Positions 14,301 through 28,768 of a stretch of DNA of 64,000 nucleotides are shown here, in pieces. The DNA is from Karalla daura. Taxonomy: Eukaryota > Chordata > Actinopteri > Chaetodontiformes > Leiognathidae. Both the position numbers and the translations under genes were made by a program. The stretch is taken from the NCBI GenBank assembly GCA_029224185.1, contig JANZKI010000033.1:1-64000 (forward strand), given 5' to 3'. Numbering within the stretch: the first letter of the stretch is position 1; each line of letters begins with the position of its first letter. Under the pieces are notes generated by a model, which was not told where the DNA came from, did no database searches, and worked only from the letters and a program-made list of their open reading frames with translations.

Positions 14301-15803
14301 TACGCAGTGCAGCAACAGGCCTGAAAAGTGTTTCGAACGCTTAGTTGAGCCTGTTTACAGCCCCCTGCATAGGAGACTGCGGGGAAAAGCGCTTTGAAAA
14401 AGTTTGTTGATACATGCACCATTGGCCCATACGCAGTGCAGCAACAGGCCTGAAAAGTGTTTAGAACGCTTAGTTGAGCCTGTTTACAGACCCCTGCATT
14501 GGAGACTGCGGGGAAAAGCGCTTTGAAAAAGTTTGTTGATACGTGCACCATTGGCCCATACGCAGTGCAGCAACAGGCCTGAAAAGTGTTTAGAACGCTT
14601 AGTTGAGCCTGTTTACAGCCCCCTGCATGGGAGACTGCGGGGAAAAGCGCTTTTAAAAAGTTTGTTGATACGTGCACCATTGGCCCATACGCAGTGCAGC
14701 AACAGGCCTGAAAAGTTTTTAGAACGCTTAGTTGAGCCTTTTTACAGCCCCCTGCATGGGAGACTGCGGGGAACAGCGCTTTGAAAAAGTTTGTTGATAC
14801 GTGCACCATTGGCCCATACGCAGTGCAGCAACAGGCCTGAAAAGTGTTTAGAACGCTTAGTTGAGCCTGTTAAAAGCCCCCTGCATAGGACACTGTTGGC
14901 CCACACCATTGGCCCACACCATTGGCCCATACGCAGTGAAGCAACAGGCCTGAAAAGTGTTTAGGACGCTTAGTTGAGCCTGTTTACAGCCCCCTGCATA
15001 GGAGACTGCGGGGACAAGCGCTTTGAAAAAGTTTGTTGACAAACAAAAACAAACAAAAAAGTTTGTTGATTCGTGCACCATTGGCCCATACGCAGTGCAG
15101 CAACAGGCCTGAAAAGTGTTTAGAACGCGTAGTTGAGCCTGTTTACAGCCCCCTGCATAGGAGACTGCGGGGAAAAGCGCTTTGAAAAAGTTTGTTGATA
15201 CATGCACCATTAGCCCATACGCAGTGCAGAAACAGGCCTGAAAAGTGTTTAGAACGCTTAGTTGAGCCAGTTTACAGCCCCCTGCATCGGAGACTGCGCG
15301 GAAAAGCGCTTTGAAAAAGTTTGTTGAGACGTGCACCATTGGCCCATACACAGTGCAGCAACAGGCCTGAAAAGTGTTTAGAACGCTTAGTTGAGCCTGC
15401 TTACAGCCCCCTGCATAGGAGACTGCGGGGAAAAGCGCTTTGAAAAAGTTTGTTGATACGTGCACCATTGGCCCACACGCAGTGCAGCAACAGGCCTGAA
15501 AAGTGTTTAGGACGCTTAGTTGAGCCTGTTTACAGCCCCCTGCATAGGAGACTGCGGGGACAAGCGCTTTGATAAAGTTTGTTGACAAACAAACACAAAC
15601 AAAAAAGTTTGTTGATTCGTGCACCATTGGCCCATACGCAGTGCAGCAACAGGCCTGAAAAGTGTTTCGAACGCTTAGTTGAGCCTGTTTACAGCCCCCT
15701 GCATCGGAGACTGCGCGGAAAAGCGCTGTGAAAAAGTTTGTTGAGACGTGCACCATTGGCCCATACACAGTGCAGCAACAGGCCTGAAAAGTGTTTAGAA
15801 CGC

Positions 15804-18800
15804 TTAGTTGAGCCTGTTTACAGCCCCCTGCATGGGATTCTGCGGGGACAAGCGCTTTGAAAAAGTTTGTTGATACGTGCACCATTGCCCATACGCAGTG
15901 CAGCAACAGGCCTGAAAAGTGTTTAGAACGCTTAGTTGAGCCTGCTTACAGCCCCCTGCATGGGACACTGCGGGGAAAAGCGCTTTGAAAAAGTTTGTTG
16001 ATACGTGCACCATTGGCCCATACGCAGTGCAGCAACAGGCCTGAAAAGTGTTTAGAATGCTTAGATGAGCCCGTTTACAGCCCCCTGCATGGGAGACTGC
16101 GGGGAAAAGCGCTTTGAAAAAGTTTGTTGATTCGTGCACCATTGGCCCACACGCAGTGCAGCAACAGGCCTGAAAAGTGTTTAGAACGCTTAGTTGAGCC
16201 TGTTTAAAGCCCCCTGCATAGGACACTGTTGGCCCACACCATTGGCCCACACCATTGGACCATACGCAGTGCAGCAACAGGCCTGAAAAGTGTTTAGGAC
16301 GCTTAGTTGAGCCTGTTTACAGCCCCCTGCATAGGAGACTGCGGGGACAAGCGCTTTGAAAAAGTTTGTTGACAAACAAAAACAAACAAAAAAGTTTGGT
16401 GATTCGTGCACCATTGGCCCATACGCAGTGCAGCAACAGGCCTGAAAAGTGTTTAGAACGCGTAGTTGAGCCTGTTTACAGCCCCCTGCATAGGAGACTG
16501 CGGGGAAAAGCGCTTTGAAAAAGTTTGTTGATACATGCACCATTGGCCCATACACAGTGCAGCAACAGGCCTGAAAAGTGTTTAGAACGCTTAGTTGAGC
16601 CTGTTTACAGCCCCCTGCATGGGATTCTGCGGGGACAAGCGCTTTGAAAAAGTTTGTTGATACGTGCACCATTGCCCATACGCAGTGCAGCAACAGGCCT
16701 GAAAAGTGTTTTGAACGCTTAGTTGAGCCTGCTTACAGCCCCCTGCATGGGAGACTGCGGGGAAAAGCGCTTTGAAAAAGTTTGTTGATACGTGCACCAT
16801 TGGCCCATACGCAGTGCAGCAACAGGCCTGAAAAGTGTTTAGAACGCTTAGATGAGCCTGTTTACAGCCCCCTGCATGGGAGACTGCGGGGAAAAGCGCT
16901 TTGAAAAAGTTTGTTGATACGTGCACCATTGGCCCACACGCAGTGCAGCAACAGGCCTGAAAAGTGTTTAGAACGCTTAGTTGAGCCTGTTTACAGCCCC
17001 CTGCATAGGAGACTGCGGGGACAAGCGCTTTGAAAAAGTTTGTTGACAAACAAAAACAAACAAAAAAGTTTGTTGATTCGTGCACCATTGGCCCATACGC
17101 AGTGCAGCAACAGGCCTGAAAAGTGTTTAGAACGCTTAGTTGAGCCTGCTTACAGCCCCCTGCATGGGACACTGCGGGGAAAAGCGCTTTGAAAAAGTTT
17201 GTTGATACGTGCACCATTGGCCCATACGCAGTGCAGCAAAAGGCCTGAAAAGTGTTTAGAACGCTTAGTTGAGCCTGCTTACAGCCCCCTGCATGGGAGA
17301 CTGCGGGGAACAGCGCTTTGAAAAAGTTTGTTGATACGTGCACCATTGGCCCATACGCAGTGCAGCAACAGGCCTGAAAAGTGTTTAGGACGCTTAGTTG
17401 AGCCTGTTTACAGCCCCCTGCATAGGAGACTGCGGGGACAAGCGCTTTGAAAAAGTTTGTTGACAAACAAAAACGAACAAAAAAGTTTGTTGATTCGTGC
17501 ACCATTGGCCCACACGCAGTGCAGCAACAGGCCTGAAAAGTGTTTAGAACGCTTAGTTGAGCCTGTTTACAGACCCATGCATTGGAGACTGCGGGGAAAA
17601 GGGCTTTGAAAAAGTTTGTTGATACGTGCACCATTGGCCCATACGCAGTGCAGCAACAGGCCTGAAAAGTGTTTAGAACGCTTTGTTGAGCCTGTTCACA
17701 GCCCCCTGCATCGGAGACTGCGGGGAAAAGCGCTTTGAAAAAGTTTGTTGATACGTGCACCATTGGCCCACACGCAGTGCAGCAACAGGCCTGAAAAGTG
17801 TTTAGGACGCTTAGTTGAGCCTGTTTGCAGCCCCCTGCATCGGAGACTGCGGGGACAAGTGCTTTGAAAAAGTTTGTTGACAAACAAAAACAAACAAAAA
17901 AGTTTGTTGATTCGTGCACCATTGGCCCATACGCAGTGCAGCAACAGGCCTGAAAAGTGTTTCGAACGCTTAGTTGAGCCTGTTTGCAGCCCCCTACATG
18001 GGATTCTGCGGGGACAAGCGCTTTGAAAAAGTTTGTTGATACGTGCACCATTGGCCCATACGCAGTGCAGCAACAGGCCTGAAAAGTGTTTAGGACGCTT
18101 AGTTTAGCCCGTTTACAGCCCCCTGCATAGGAGACTGCGGGGACAAGCGCTTTGAAAAAGTTTGTTGACAAACAAAAACAAACAAAAAAGTTTGTTGATT
18201 CGTGCACCATTGGCCCATACGCAGTGCAGCAACAGGCCTGAAAAGTGTTTAGAACGCTTAGTTGAGCCTGTTTACAGCCCCCTGCATGGGAGACTGCGGG
18301 GAACAGCGCTTTGAAAAAGTTTGTTGATACGTGCACCATTGGCCCATACGCAGTGCAGCAACAGGCCTGAAAAGTGTTTAGAACGCTTAGTTGAGCCTGT
18401 TAAAAGCCCCCTGCATAGGACACTGTTGGCCCACACCATTGGCCCACACCATTGGCCCATACGCAGTGAAGCAACAGGCCTGAAAAGTGTTTAGGACGCT
18501 TAGTTGAGCCTGTTTACAGCCCCCTGCATAGGAGACTGCGGGGACAAGCGCTTTGAAAAAGTTTGTTGACAAACAAAAACAAACAAAAAAGTTTGTTGAT
18601 TCGTGCACCATTGGCCCATACGCAGTGCAGCAACAGGCCTGAAAAGTGTTTAGAACGCGTAGTTGAGCCTGTTTACAGCCCCCTGCATAGGAGACTGCGG
18701 GGAAAAGCGCTTTGAAAAAGTTTGTTGATACATGCACCATTGGCCCATACGCAGTGCAGAAACAGGCCTGAAAAGTGTTTAGAACGCTTAGTTGAGCCAG

Positions 18801-21800
18801 TTTACAGCCCCCTGCATCGGAGACTGCGCGGAAAAGCGCTTTGAAAAAGTTTGTTGAGACGTGCACCATTGGCCCATACACAGTGCAGCAACAGGCCTGA
18901 AAAGTGTTTAGAACGCTTAGTTGAGCCTGCTTACAGCCCCCTGCATAGGAGACTGCGGGGAAAAGCGCTTTGAAAAAGTTTGTTGATACGTGCACCATTG
19001 GCCCACACGCAGTGCAGCAACAGGCCTGAAAAGTGTTTAGGACGCTTAGTTGAGCCTGTTTACAGCCCCCTGCATAGGAGACTGCGGGGACAAGCGCTTT
19101 GAAAAAGTTTGTTGACAAACAAAAACAAACAAAAAAGTTTGTTGATTCGTGCACCATTGGCCCATACGCAGTGCAGCAACAGGCCTGAAAAGTGTTTCGA
19201 ACGCTTAGTTGAGCCAGTTTACAGCCCCCTGCATCGGAGACTGCGCGGAAAAGCGCTTTGAAAAAGTTTGTTGAGACGTGCACCATTGGCCCATACGCAG
19301 TGCAGCAACAGGCCTGAAAAGTGTTTAGAACGCTTAGTTGAGCCTGTTTACAGCCCCCTGCATGGGATTCTGCAGGGACAAGCGCTTTGAAAAAGTTTGT
19401 TGATACGTGCACCATTGCCCATACGCAGTGCAGCAACAGGCCTGAAAAGTGTTTAGAACGCTTAGTTGAGCCTGTTTACAGCCCCCTGCATGGGAGACTG
19501 TGGGGAAAAGCGCTTTGAAAAAGGTTGTTGATACGTGCACCATTGGCCCACACGCAGTGCAGCAACAGGCCTGAAAAGTGTTTTGGACGCTTAGTTGAGC
19601 CTGTTTACAGCCCCCTGCATAGGAAACTGCGGGGACAAGCGCTTTGAAAAAGTTTGTTGACAAACAAAAACAAACAAAAAAGTTTGTTGATTCGTGCACC
19701 ATTGGCCCATACGCAGTGCAGCAACAGGCCTGAAAAGTGTTTAGAACGCTTAGTTGAGCCTGTTTACAGACCCCTGCATTGGAGACTGCGGGGAAAAGGG
19801 CTTTGAAAAAGTTTGTTGATACGTGCACCATTGGCCCATACGCAGTGCAGCAACAGGCCTGAAAAGTGTTTAGAACGCTTAGTTGAGCCTGCTTACAGCC
19901 CCCTGCATGGGAGACTGCGGGGAAAAGCGCTTTGAAAAAGTTTGTTGATACGTGCACCATTGGCCCATACGCAGTGCAGCAACAGGCCTGAAAAGTGTTT
20001 AGAACGCTTAGTTGAGCCTGTTTACAGCCCCCTGCATGGTAGACTGCGGGGAAAAGCGCTTTGAAAAAGTTTGTTGATACGTGCACCATTGGCCCATACG
20101 CAGTGCAGCAACAGGCCTGAAAAGTGTTTAGAACGCTCAGTTGAGCCTGTTCACAGATCCCTGCATTGGAGACTGCGGGGAAAAGGGCTTTGAAAAAGTT
20201 TGTTGATACGTGCACCATTGGCCCATACGCAGTGCAGCAACAGGCCTGAAAAGTGTTTAGAACGCTCAGTTGAGCCTGCTTACAGCCCCCTGCATAGGAG
20301 ACTGCGGGGACAAGCGCTTTGAAAAAGTTTGTTGACAAACAAAAACAAACAAAAAAGTTTGTTGATTCGTGCACCATTGGCCCATACGCAGTGCAGCAAC
20401 AGGCCTGAAAAGTGTTTCGAACGCTTAGTTGAGCCTGTTTGCAGCCCCCTACATGGGATTCTGCGGGGACAAGCGCTTTGAAAAAGTTTGTTGATACGTG
20501 CACCATTGGCCCATACGCAGTGCAGTAATAGGCCTGAAAAGTGTTTAGAACGCTTAGTTGAGCCAGTTTACAGCCCCCTGCATCGGAGACTGCGCGGAAA
20601 AGCGCTCTGAAAAAGTTTGTTGAGACGTGCACCATTGGCCCATACACAGTGCAGCAACAGGCCTGAAAAGTGTTTAGAACGCTTAGTTGAGCCTGTTTAC
20701 AGCCCCCTGCATGGGATTCTGCGGGGACAAGCGCTTTGAAAAAGTTTGTTGATACGTGCACCATTGCCCATACGCAGTGCAGCAACAGGCCTGAAAAGTG
20801 TTTAGAACGCTTAGTTGAGCCTGCTTACAGCCCCCTGCATGGGACACTGCGGGGAAAAGCGCTTTGAAAAAGTTTGTTGATACGTGCACCATTGGCCCAT
20901 ACGCAGTGCAGCAACAGGCCTGAAAAGTGTTTAGAATGCTTAGATGAGCCCGTTTACAGCCCCCTGCATGGGAGACTGCGGGGAAAAGCGCTTTGAAAAA
21001 GTTTGTTGATTCGTGCACCATTGGCCCACACGCAGTGCAGCAACAGGCCTGAAAAGTGTTTAGAACGCTTAGTTGAGCCTGTTTAAAGCCCCCTGCATAG
21101 GACACTGTTGGCCCACACCATTGGCCCACACCATTGGACCATACGCAGTGCAGCAACAGGCCTGAAAAGTGTTTAGGACGCTTAGTTGAGCCTGTTTACA
21201 GCCCCCTGCATAGGAGACTGCGGGGACAAGCGCTTTGAAAAAGTTTGTTGACAAACAAAAACAAACAAAAAAGTTTGTTGATTCGTGCAGCATTGGCCCA
21301 TACGCAGTGCAGCAACAGGCCTGAAAAGTGTTTAGAACGCGTAGTTGAGCCTGTTTACAGCCCCCTGCATAGGAGACTGCGGGGAAAAGCGCTTTGAAAA
21401 AGTTTGTTGATACATGCACCATTGGCCCATACACAGTGCAGCAACAGGCCTGAAAAGTGTTTAGAACGCTTAGTTGAGCCTGTTTACAGCCCCCTGCATG
21501 GGATTCTGCGGGGACAAGCGCTTTGAAAAAGTTTGTTGATACGTGCACCATTGCCCATACGCAGTGCAGCAACAGGCCTGAAAAGTGTTTAGAACGCTTA
21601 GTTGAGCCTGCTTACAGCCCCCTGCATGGGAGACTGCGGGGAAAAGCGCTTTGAAAAAGTTTGTTGATACGTGCACCATTGGCCGATACGCAGTGCAGCA
21701 ACAGGCCTGAAAAGTGTTTAGAACGCTTAGATGAGCCTGTTTACAGCCCCCTGCATGGGAGACTGCGGGGAAAAGCGCTTTGAAAAAGTTTGTTGATACG

Positions 21801-23218
21801 TGCACCATTGGCCCACACGCAGTGCAGCAACAGGCCTGAAAAGTGTTTAGAACGCTTAGTTGAGCCTGTTTACAGCCCCCTGCATAGGAGACTGCGGGGA
21901 CAAGCGCTTTGAAAAAGTTTGTTGACAAACAAAAACAAACAAAAAAGTTTGTTGATTCGTGCACCATTGGCCCATACGCAGTGCAGCAACAGGCCTGAAA
22001 AGTGTTTCGAACGCTTAGTTGAGCCTGTTTGCAGCCCCCTGCATTGGAGACTGCGGGGAAAAGGGCTTTGAAAAAGTTTGTTGATACGTTCACCATTGGC
22101 CCATACGCAGTGCAGCAAAAGGCCTGAAAAGTGTTTAGAACGCTTAGTTGAGCCTGCTTACAGCCCCCTGCATGGGAGACTGCGGGGAACAGCGCTTTGA
22201 AAAAGTTTGTTGATACGTGCACCATTGGCCCATACGCAGTGCAGCAACAGGCCTGAAAAGTGTTTAGGACGCTTCGTTGAGCCCGTTTACAGCCCCCTGC
22301 ATAGGAGACTGCGGGGACAAGCGCTTTGAAAAAGTTTGTTGACAAACAAAAACAAACAAAAAAGTTTGTTGATTCGTGCACCATTGGCCCATACGCAGTG
22401 CAGCAACAGGCCTGAAAAGTGTTTAGAACGCGTAGTTGAGCCTGTTTACAGACCCATGCATTGGAGACTGCGGGGAAAAGGGCTTTGAAAAAGTTTGTTG
22501 ATACGTGCACCATTGGCCCATACGCAGTGCAGCAACAGGCCTGAAAAGTGTTTAGAACGCTTAGTTGAGCCTGTTCACAGCCCCCTGCATCGGAGACTGC
22601 GGGGAAAAGCGCTTTGAAAAAGTTTGTTGATACGTGCACCATTGGCCCACACGCAGTGCAGCAACAGGCCTGAAAAATGTTTAGGACGCTTAGTTGAGCC
22701 TGTTTGCAGCCCCCTGCATCGGAGACTGCGGGGACAAGTGCTTTGAAAAAGTTTGTTGACAAACAAAAACAAACAAAAAAGTTTGTTGATTCGTGCACCA
22801 TTGGCCCATACGCAGTGCAGCAACAGGCCTGAAAAGTGTTTCGAACGCTTAGTTGAGCCTGTTTGCAGCCCCCTACATGGGATTCTGCGGGGACAAGCGC
22901 TTTGAAAAAGTTTGTTGATACGTGCACCATTGGCCCATACGCAGTGCAGCAACAGGCCTGAAAAGTGTTTAGGACGCTTAGTTGAGCCCGTTTACAGCCC
23001 CCTGCATGGGAGACTGCGGGGACAAGCGCTTTGAAAAAGTTTGTTGACAAACAAAAACAAACAAAAAAGTTTGTTGATTCGTGCACCATTGGCCCATACG
23101 CAGTGCAGCAACAGGCCTGAAAAGTGTTTAGAACGCGTAGTTGAGCCTGTTTACAGCCCCCTGCATAGGAGACTGCGGGGAAAAGCGCTTTGAAAAAGTT
23201 TGTTGATACATGCACCAT
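15804..23218 (+). repeat. Large duplication inside the array, 4879-bp shift
   Basis: The order of monomer variants in 15804-18339 recurs in 20683-23218 at a constant shift of 4879 bp, with matching rare variants and variant lengths. By my count 4879 bp is 25 monomers of the 129-bp class (three of them 128 bp), nine of 159 bp and two of 113 bp. The leading part (15804-16693) also resembles 10281-11170 at a shift of 5523 bp. The order 14857-15906 recurs at 18387-19436, a shift of 3530 bp. Copies are not identical throughout; single-base differences and local replacements are visible, so the units were amplified in several steps. Confidence 0.7.
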
Positions 23219-23245
23219 TGGCCCATACGCAGTGCAGAAACAGGC

Positions 23246-26200
23246 CTAAAAAGTGTTTAGAACGCTTAGTTGAGCCAGTTTACAGCCCCCTGCATCGGAG
23301 ACTGCGGGGAAAAGCGCTGTGAAAAAGTTTGTTGAGACGTGCACCATTGGCCCATACACAGTGCAGCAACAGGCCTGAAAAGTGTTTAGAACGCTTAGTT
23401 GAGCCTGTTTACAGCCCCCTGCATGGGATTCTGCGGGGAAAGCGCTTTGAAAAAGTTTGTTGATACGTGCACCATTGCCCATACGCAGTGCAGCAACAGG
23501 CCTGAAAAGTGTTTAGAACGCTTAGTTGAGCCTGCTTACAGCCCCCTGCATGGGAGACTGCGGGGAAAAGCGCTTTGAAAAAGTTTGTTGATACGTGCAC
23601 CATTGGCCCATACGCAGTGCAGCAACAGGCCTGAAAAGTGTTTAGAACGCTTAGATGAGCCCGTTTACAGCCCCCTGCATGGGAGACTGCGGGGAAAAGC
23701 GCTTTGAAAAAGTTTGTTGATACGTGCACCATTGGCCCATACGCAGTGCAGCAACAGGCCTGAAAAGTGTTTAGAACGCTTAGTTGAGCCTTTTTAAAGC
23801 CCCCTGCATAGGACACTGTTGGCCCACACCATTTGCCCACACCATTGGACCATACGCAGTGCAGCAACAGGCCTGAAAAGTGTTTGGGACGCTTAGTTGA
23901 GCCTGTTTACAGCCCCCTGCATAGGAGACTGCGGGGACAAGCGCTTTGAAAAAGTTTGTTGACAAACAAAAAGAAACAAAAAAGTTTGTTGATTCGTGCA
24001 CCATTGGCCCATACGCAGTGCAGCAACAGGCCTGAAAAGTGTTTAGAACGCGTAGTTGAGCCTGCTTACAGCCCCCTGCATGGGAGACTGCGGGGAAAAG
24101 CGCTTTGAAAAAGTTTGTTGATACGTGCACCATTGGCCCATACGCAGTGCAGCAACAGGCCTGAAAAGTGTTTAGAACGCTTAGTTGAGCCTGTTTACAG
24201 CCCCCTGCATGGGAGACTGCGGGGAACAGCGCTTTGAAAAAGATTGTTGATACGTGCACCATTGGCCCATACGCAGTGCAGCAACAGGCCTGAAAAGTGT
24301 TTAGAACGCTTAGTTGAGCCTGTTTAAAGCCCCCTGCATAGGACACTGTTGGCCCACACCATTGACCCACACCATTGGCCCATACGCAGTGCAGCAACAG
24401 GCCTGAAAAGTGTTTAGGACGCTTCGTTGAGCCCGTTTACAGCCCCCTGCATAGGAGACTGCGGGGACAAGCGCTTTGAAAAAGTTTGTTGACAAACAAA
24501 AACAATCAAAAAAGTTTGTTGATTCGTGCACCATTGGCCCATACGCAGTGCAGCAACAGGCCTGAAAAGTGTTTAGAACGCGTAGTTGAGCCTGTTTACA
24601 GCCCCCTGCATAGGAGACTGCGGGGAAAAGCGCTTTGAAAAAGTTTGTTGATACATGCACCATTGGCCCATACGCAGTGCAGAAACAGGCCTGAAAAGTG
24701 TTTAGAACGCTTAGTTGAGCCAGTTTACAGCCCCCTGCATCGGAGACTGCGCGGAAAAGCGCTGTGAAAAAGTTTGTTGAGACGTGCACCATTGGCCCAT
24801 ACACAGTGCAGCAACAGGCCTGAAAAGTGTTTAGAACGCTTAGTTGAGCCTGTTTACAGCCCCCTGCATGGGATTCTGCGGGGAAAAGCGCTTTGAAAAA
24901 GTTTGTTGATACGTGCACCATTGGCCCATACGCAGTGCAGCAACAGGCCTGAAAAGTGTTTAGAACGCTTAGTTGAGCCTGTTTACAGCCCCCTGCATGG
25001 GAGACTGCGGGGAAAAGCGCTTTGAAAAAGTTTGTTGATACGTGCACCATTGGCCCATACGCAGTGCAGCAACAGGCCTGAAAAGTGTTTAGAACGCTTA
25101 GTTGAGCCTGTTCACAGATCCCTGCATTGGAGACTGCGGGGAAAAGGACTTTGAAAAAGTTTGTTGATACGTGCACCATTGGCCCATACGCAGTGCAGCA
25201 ACAGGCCTGAAAAGTGTTTAGAACGCTTAGTTGAGCCTGTTTACAGCCCCCTGCATGGGAGACTGCGGGGAAAAGCGCTTTGAAAAAGTTTGTTGATACG
25301 TGCACCATTGGCCCATACGCAGTGCAGCAACAGGCCTGAAAAGTGTTTAGAACGCTCAGTTGAGCCTGTTCACAGATCCCTGCATTGGAGACTGCGGGGA
25401 AAAGGGCTTTGAAAAAGTTTGTTGATACGTGCACCATTGGCCCATACGCAGTGCAGCAACAGGCCTGAAAAGTGTTTAGAACGCTTAGTTGAGCCTGCTT
25501 ACAGCCCCCTGCATAGGAGACTGCGGGGAAAAGCGCTTTGAAAAAGTTTGTTGATACGTGCACCATTGGCCCACACGCAGTGCAGCAACAGGCCTGAAAA
25601 GTGTTTAGGACGCTTAGTTGAGCCCGTTTACAGCCCCCTGCATAGGAGACTGCGGGGACAAGCGCTTTGAAAAAGTTTGTTGACAAACAAAAACAAACAA
25701 AAAAGTTTGTTGATTCGTGCACCATTGGCCCATACGCAGTGCAGCAACAGGCCTGAAAAGTGTTTCGAACGCTTAGTTGAGCCTGTTTGCAGCCCCCTAC
25801 ATGGGATTCTGCGGGGACAAGCGCTTTGAAAAAGTTTGTTGATACGTGCACCATTGGCCCATACGCAGTGCAGCAACAGGCCTGAAAAGTGTTTAGAACG
25901 CTTAATTGAGCCTGTTTAAAGCCCCCTGCATAGGACACTGTTGGCCCACACCATTGGCCCACACCATTGGCCCATACGCAGTGCAGCAACAGGCCTGAAA
26001 AGTGTTTAGGACGCTTCGTTGAGCCCGTTTACAGCCCCCTGCATAGGAGACTGCGGGGACAAGCGCTTTGAAAAAGTTTGTTGACAAACAAAAACAAACA
26101 AAAAAGTTTGTTGATTCGTGCACCATTGGCCCATACGCAGTGCAGCAACAGGCCTGAAAAGTGTTTAGAACGCGTAGTTGAGCCTGTTTACAGCCCCCTG

Positions 26201-28768
26201 CATAGGAGACTGCGGGGAAAAGCGCTTTGAAAAAGTTTGTTGATACATGCACCATTGGCCCATACGCAGTGCAGAAACAGGCCTGAAAAGTGTTTAGAAC
26301 GCTTAGTTGAGCCAGTTTACAGCCCCCTGCATCGGAGACTGCGGGGAAAAGCGCTGTGAAAAAGTTTGTTGAGACGTGCACCATTGGCCCATACACAGTG
26401 CAGCAACAGGCCTGAAAAGTGTTTAGAACGCTTAGTTGAGCCTGTTTACAGCCCCCTGCATGGGATTCTGCGGGGAAAGCGCTTTGAAAAAGTTTGTTGA
26501 TACGTGCACCATTGCCCATACGCAGTGCAGCAACAGGCCTGAAAAGTGTTTAGAACGCTTAGTTGAGCCTGCTTACAGCCCCCTGCATGGGAGACTGCGG
26601 GGAAAAGCGCTTTGAAAAAGTTTGTTGATACGTGCACCATTGGCCCATACGCAGTGCAGCAACAGGCCTGAAAAGTGTTTAGAACGCTTAGATGAGCCTG
26701 TTTACAGCCCCCTGCATGGGAGACTGCGGGGAAAAGCGCTTTGAAAAAGTTTGTTGATACGTGCACCATTGGCCCATACGCAGTGCAGCAACAGGCCTGA
26801 AAAGTGTTTAGAACGCTTAGTTGAGCCTTTTTAAAGCCCCCTGCATAGGACACTGTTGGCCCACACCATTTGCCCACACCATTGGACCATACGCAGTGCA
26901 GCAACAGGCCTGAAAAGTGTTTGGGACGCTTAGTTGAGCCTGTTTACAGCCCCCTGCATAGGAGACTGCGGGGACAAGCGCTTTGAAAAAGTTTGTTGAC
27001 AAACAAAAACAAACAAAAAAGTTTGTTGATTCGTGCACCATTGGCCCATACGCAGTGCAGCAACAGGCCTGAAAAGTGTTTAGAACGCGTAGTTGAGCCT
27101 GCTTACAGCCCCCTGCATGGGAGACTGCGGGGAAAAGCGCTTTGAAAAAGTTTGTTGATACGTGCACCATTGGCCCATACGCAGTGCAGCAACAGGCCTG
27201 AAAAGTGTTTAGAACGCTTAGTTGAGCCTGTTTACAGCCCCCTGCATGGGAGACTGCGGGGAACAGCGCTTTGAAAAAGATTGTTGATACGTGCACCATT
27301 GGCCCATACGCAGTGCAGCAACAGGCCTGAAAAGTGTTTAGAACGCTTAGTTGAGCCTGTTTAAAGCCCCCTGCATAGGACACTGTTGGCCCACACCATT
27401 GACCCACACCATTGGCCCATACGCAGTGCAGCAACAGGCCTGAAAAGTGTTTAGGACGCTTCGTTGAGCCCGTTTACAGCCCCCTGCATAGGAGACTGCG
27501 GGGACAAGCGCTTTGAAAAAGTTTGTTGACAAACAAAAACAATCAAAAAAGTTTGTTGATTCGTGCACCATTGGCCCATACGCAGTGCAGCAACTGGCCT
27601 GAAAAGTGTTTAGAACGCGTAGTTGAGCCTGTTTACAGCCCCCTGCATAGGAGACTGCGGGGAAAAGCGCTTTGAAAAAGTTTGTTGATACATGCACCAT
27701 TGGCCCATACGCAGTGCAGAAACAGGCCTGAAAAGTGTTTAGAACGCTTAGTTGAGCCAGTTTACAGCCCCCTGCATCGGAGACTGCGCGGAAAAGCGCT
27801 GTGAAAAAGTTTGTTGAGACGTGCACCATTGGCCCATACACAGTGCAGCAACAGGCCTGAAAAGTGTTTAGAACGCTTAGTTGAGCCTGTTTACAGCCCC
27901 CTGCATGGGATTCTGCGGGGAAAAGCGCTTTGAAAAAGTTTGTTGATACGTGCACCATTGGCCCATACGCAGTGCAGCAACAGGCCTGAAAAGTGTTTAG
28001 AACGCTTAGTTGAGCCTGTTTACAGCCCCCTGCATGGGAGACTGCGGGGAAAAGCGCTTTGAAAAAGTTTGTTGATACGTGCACCATTGGCCCATACGCA
28101 GTGCAGCAACAGGCCTGAAAAGTGTTTAGAACGCTCAGTTGAGCCTGTTCACAGATCCCTGCATTGGAGACTGCGGGGAAAAGGGCTTTGAAAAAGTTTG
28201 TTGATACGTGCACCATTGGCCCATACGCAGTGCAGCAACAGGCCTGAAAAGTGTTTAGAACGCTTAGTTGAGCCTGCTTACAGCCCCCTGCATAGGAGAC
28301 TGCGGGGAAAAGCGCTTTGAAAAAGTTTGTTGATACGTGCACCATTGGCCCACACGCAGTGCAGCAACAGGCCTGAAAAGTGTTTAGGACGCTTAGTTGA
28401 GCCCGTTTACAGCCCCCTGCATAGGAGACTGCGGGGACAAGCGCTTTGAAAAAGTTTGTTGACAAACAAAAACAAACAAAAAAGTTTGTTGATTCGTGCA
28501 CCATTGGCCCATACGCAGTGCAGCAACAGGCCTGAAAAGTGTTTCGAACGCTTAGTTGAGCCTGTTTGCAGCCCCCTACATGGGATTCTGCGGGGACAAG
28601 CGCTTTGAAAAAGTTTGTTGATACGTGCACCATTGGCCCATACGCAGTGCAGCAACAGGCCTGAAAAGTGTTTAGAACGCTTAATTGAGCCTGTTTAAAG
28701 CCCCCTGCATAGGACACTGTTGGCCCACACCATTGGCCCACACCATTGGCCCATACGCAGTGCAGCAA
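23246..28768 (+). repeat. Duplicated block, 3037-bp shift, with two-monomer deletion
   Basis: The sequence from 23246 is repeated from 26283, a shift of 3037 bp that holds at 23409/26446, 23780/26817 and 24310/27347. After about 25.1 kb the shift drops to 2779 bp (25628/28407 and 25902/28681), so the second copy has lost exactly 258 bp, two monomers. My count of 3037 bp is 16 monomers of the 129-bp class with two single-base losses, four of 159 bp and three of 113 bp. Shared oddities include GGGGAAAGCGC and CACCATTTGCCC. A related block lies at 33.7-35.2 kb. Confidence 0.75.
24287..24399 (+). repeat. 113-bp monomer variant with 13-bp microrepeat
   Basis: GGCCTG anchors at 24287 and 24400 give 113 bp. 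The GCGGGGAAAAG...GTTTGTTGATACG half is replaced by GGACACTGTTGGCCC followed by repeats of about 13 bp around ATTGGCCCACACC. About 18 copies lie in the left array, near 7388, 9783, 10698, 14889, 16221, 18419, 21100, 23813, 24343, 25931, 26850, 27380, 28710, 30175, 34620, 35152, 36673 and 38581. The length is not a multiple of three, so long frames end here. Confidence 0.85.
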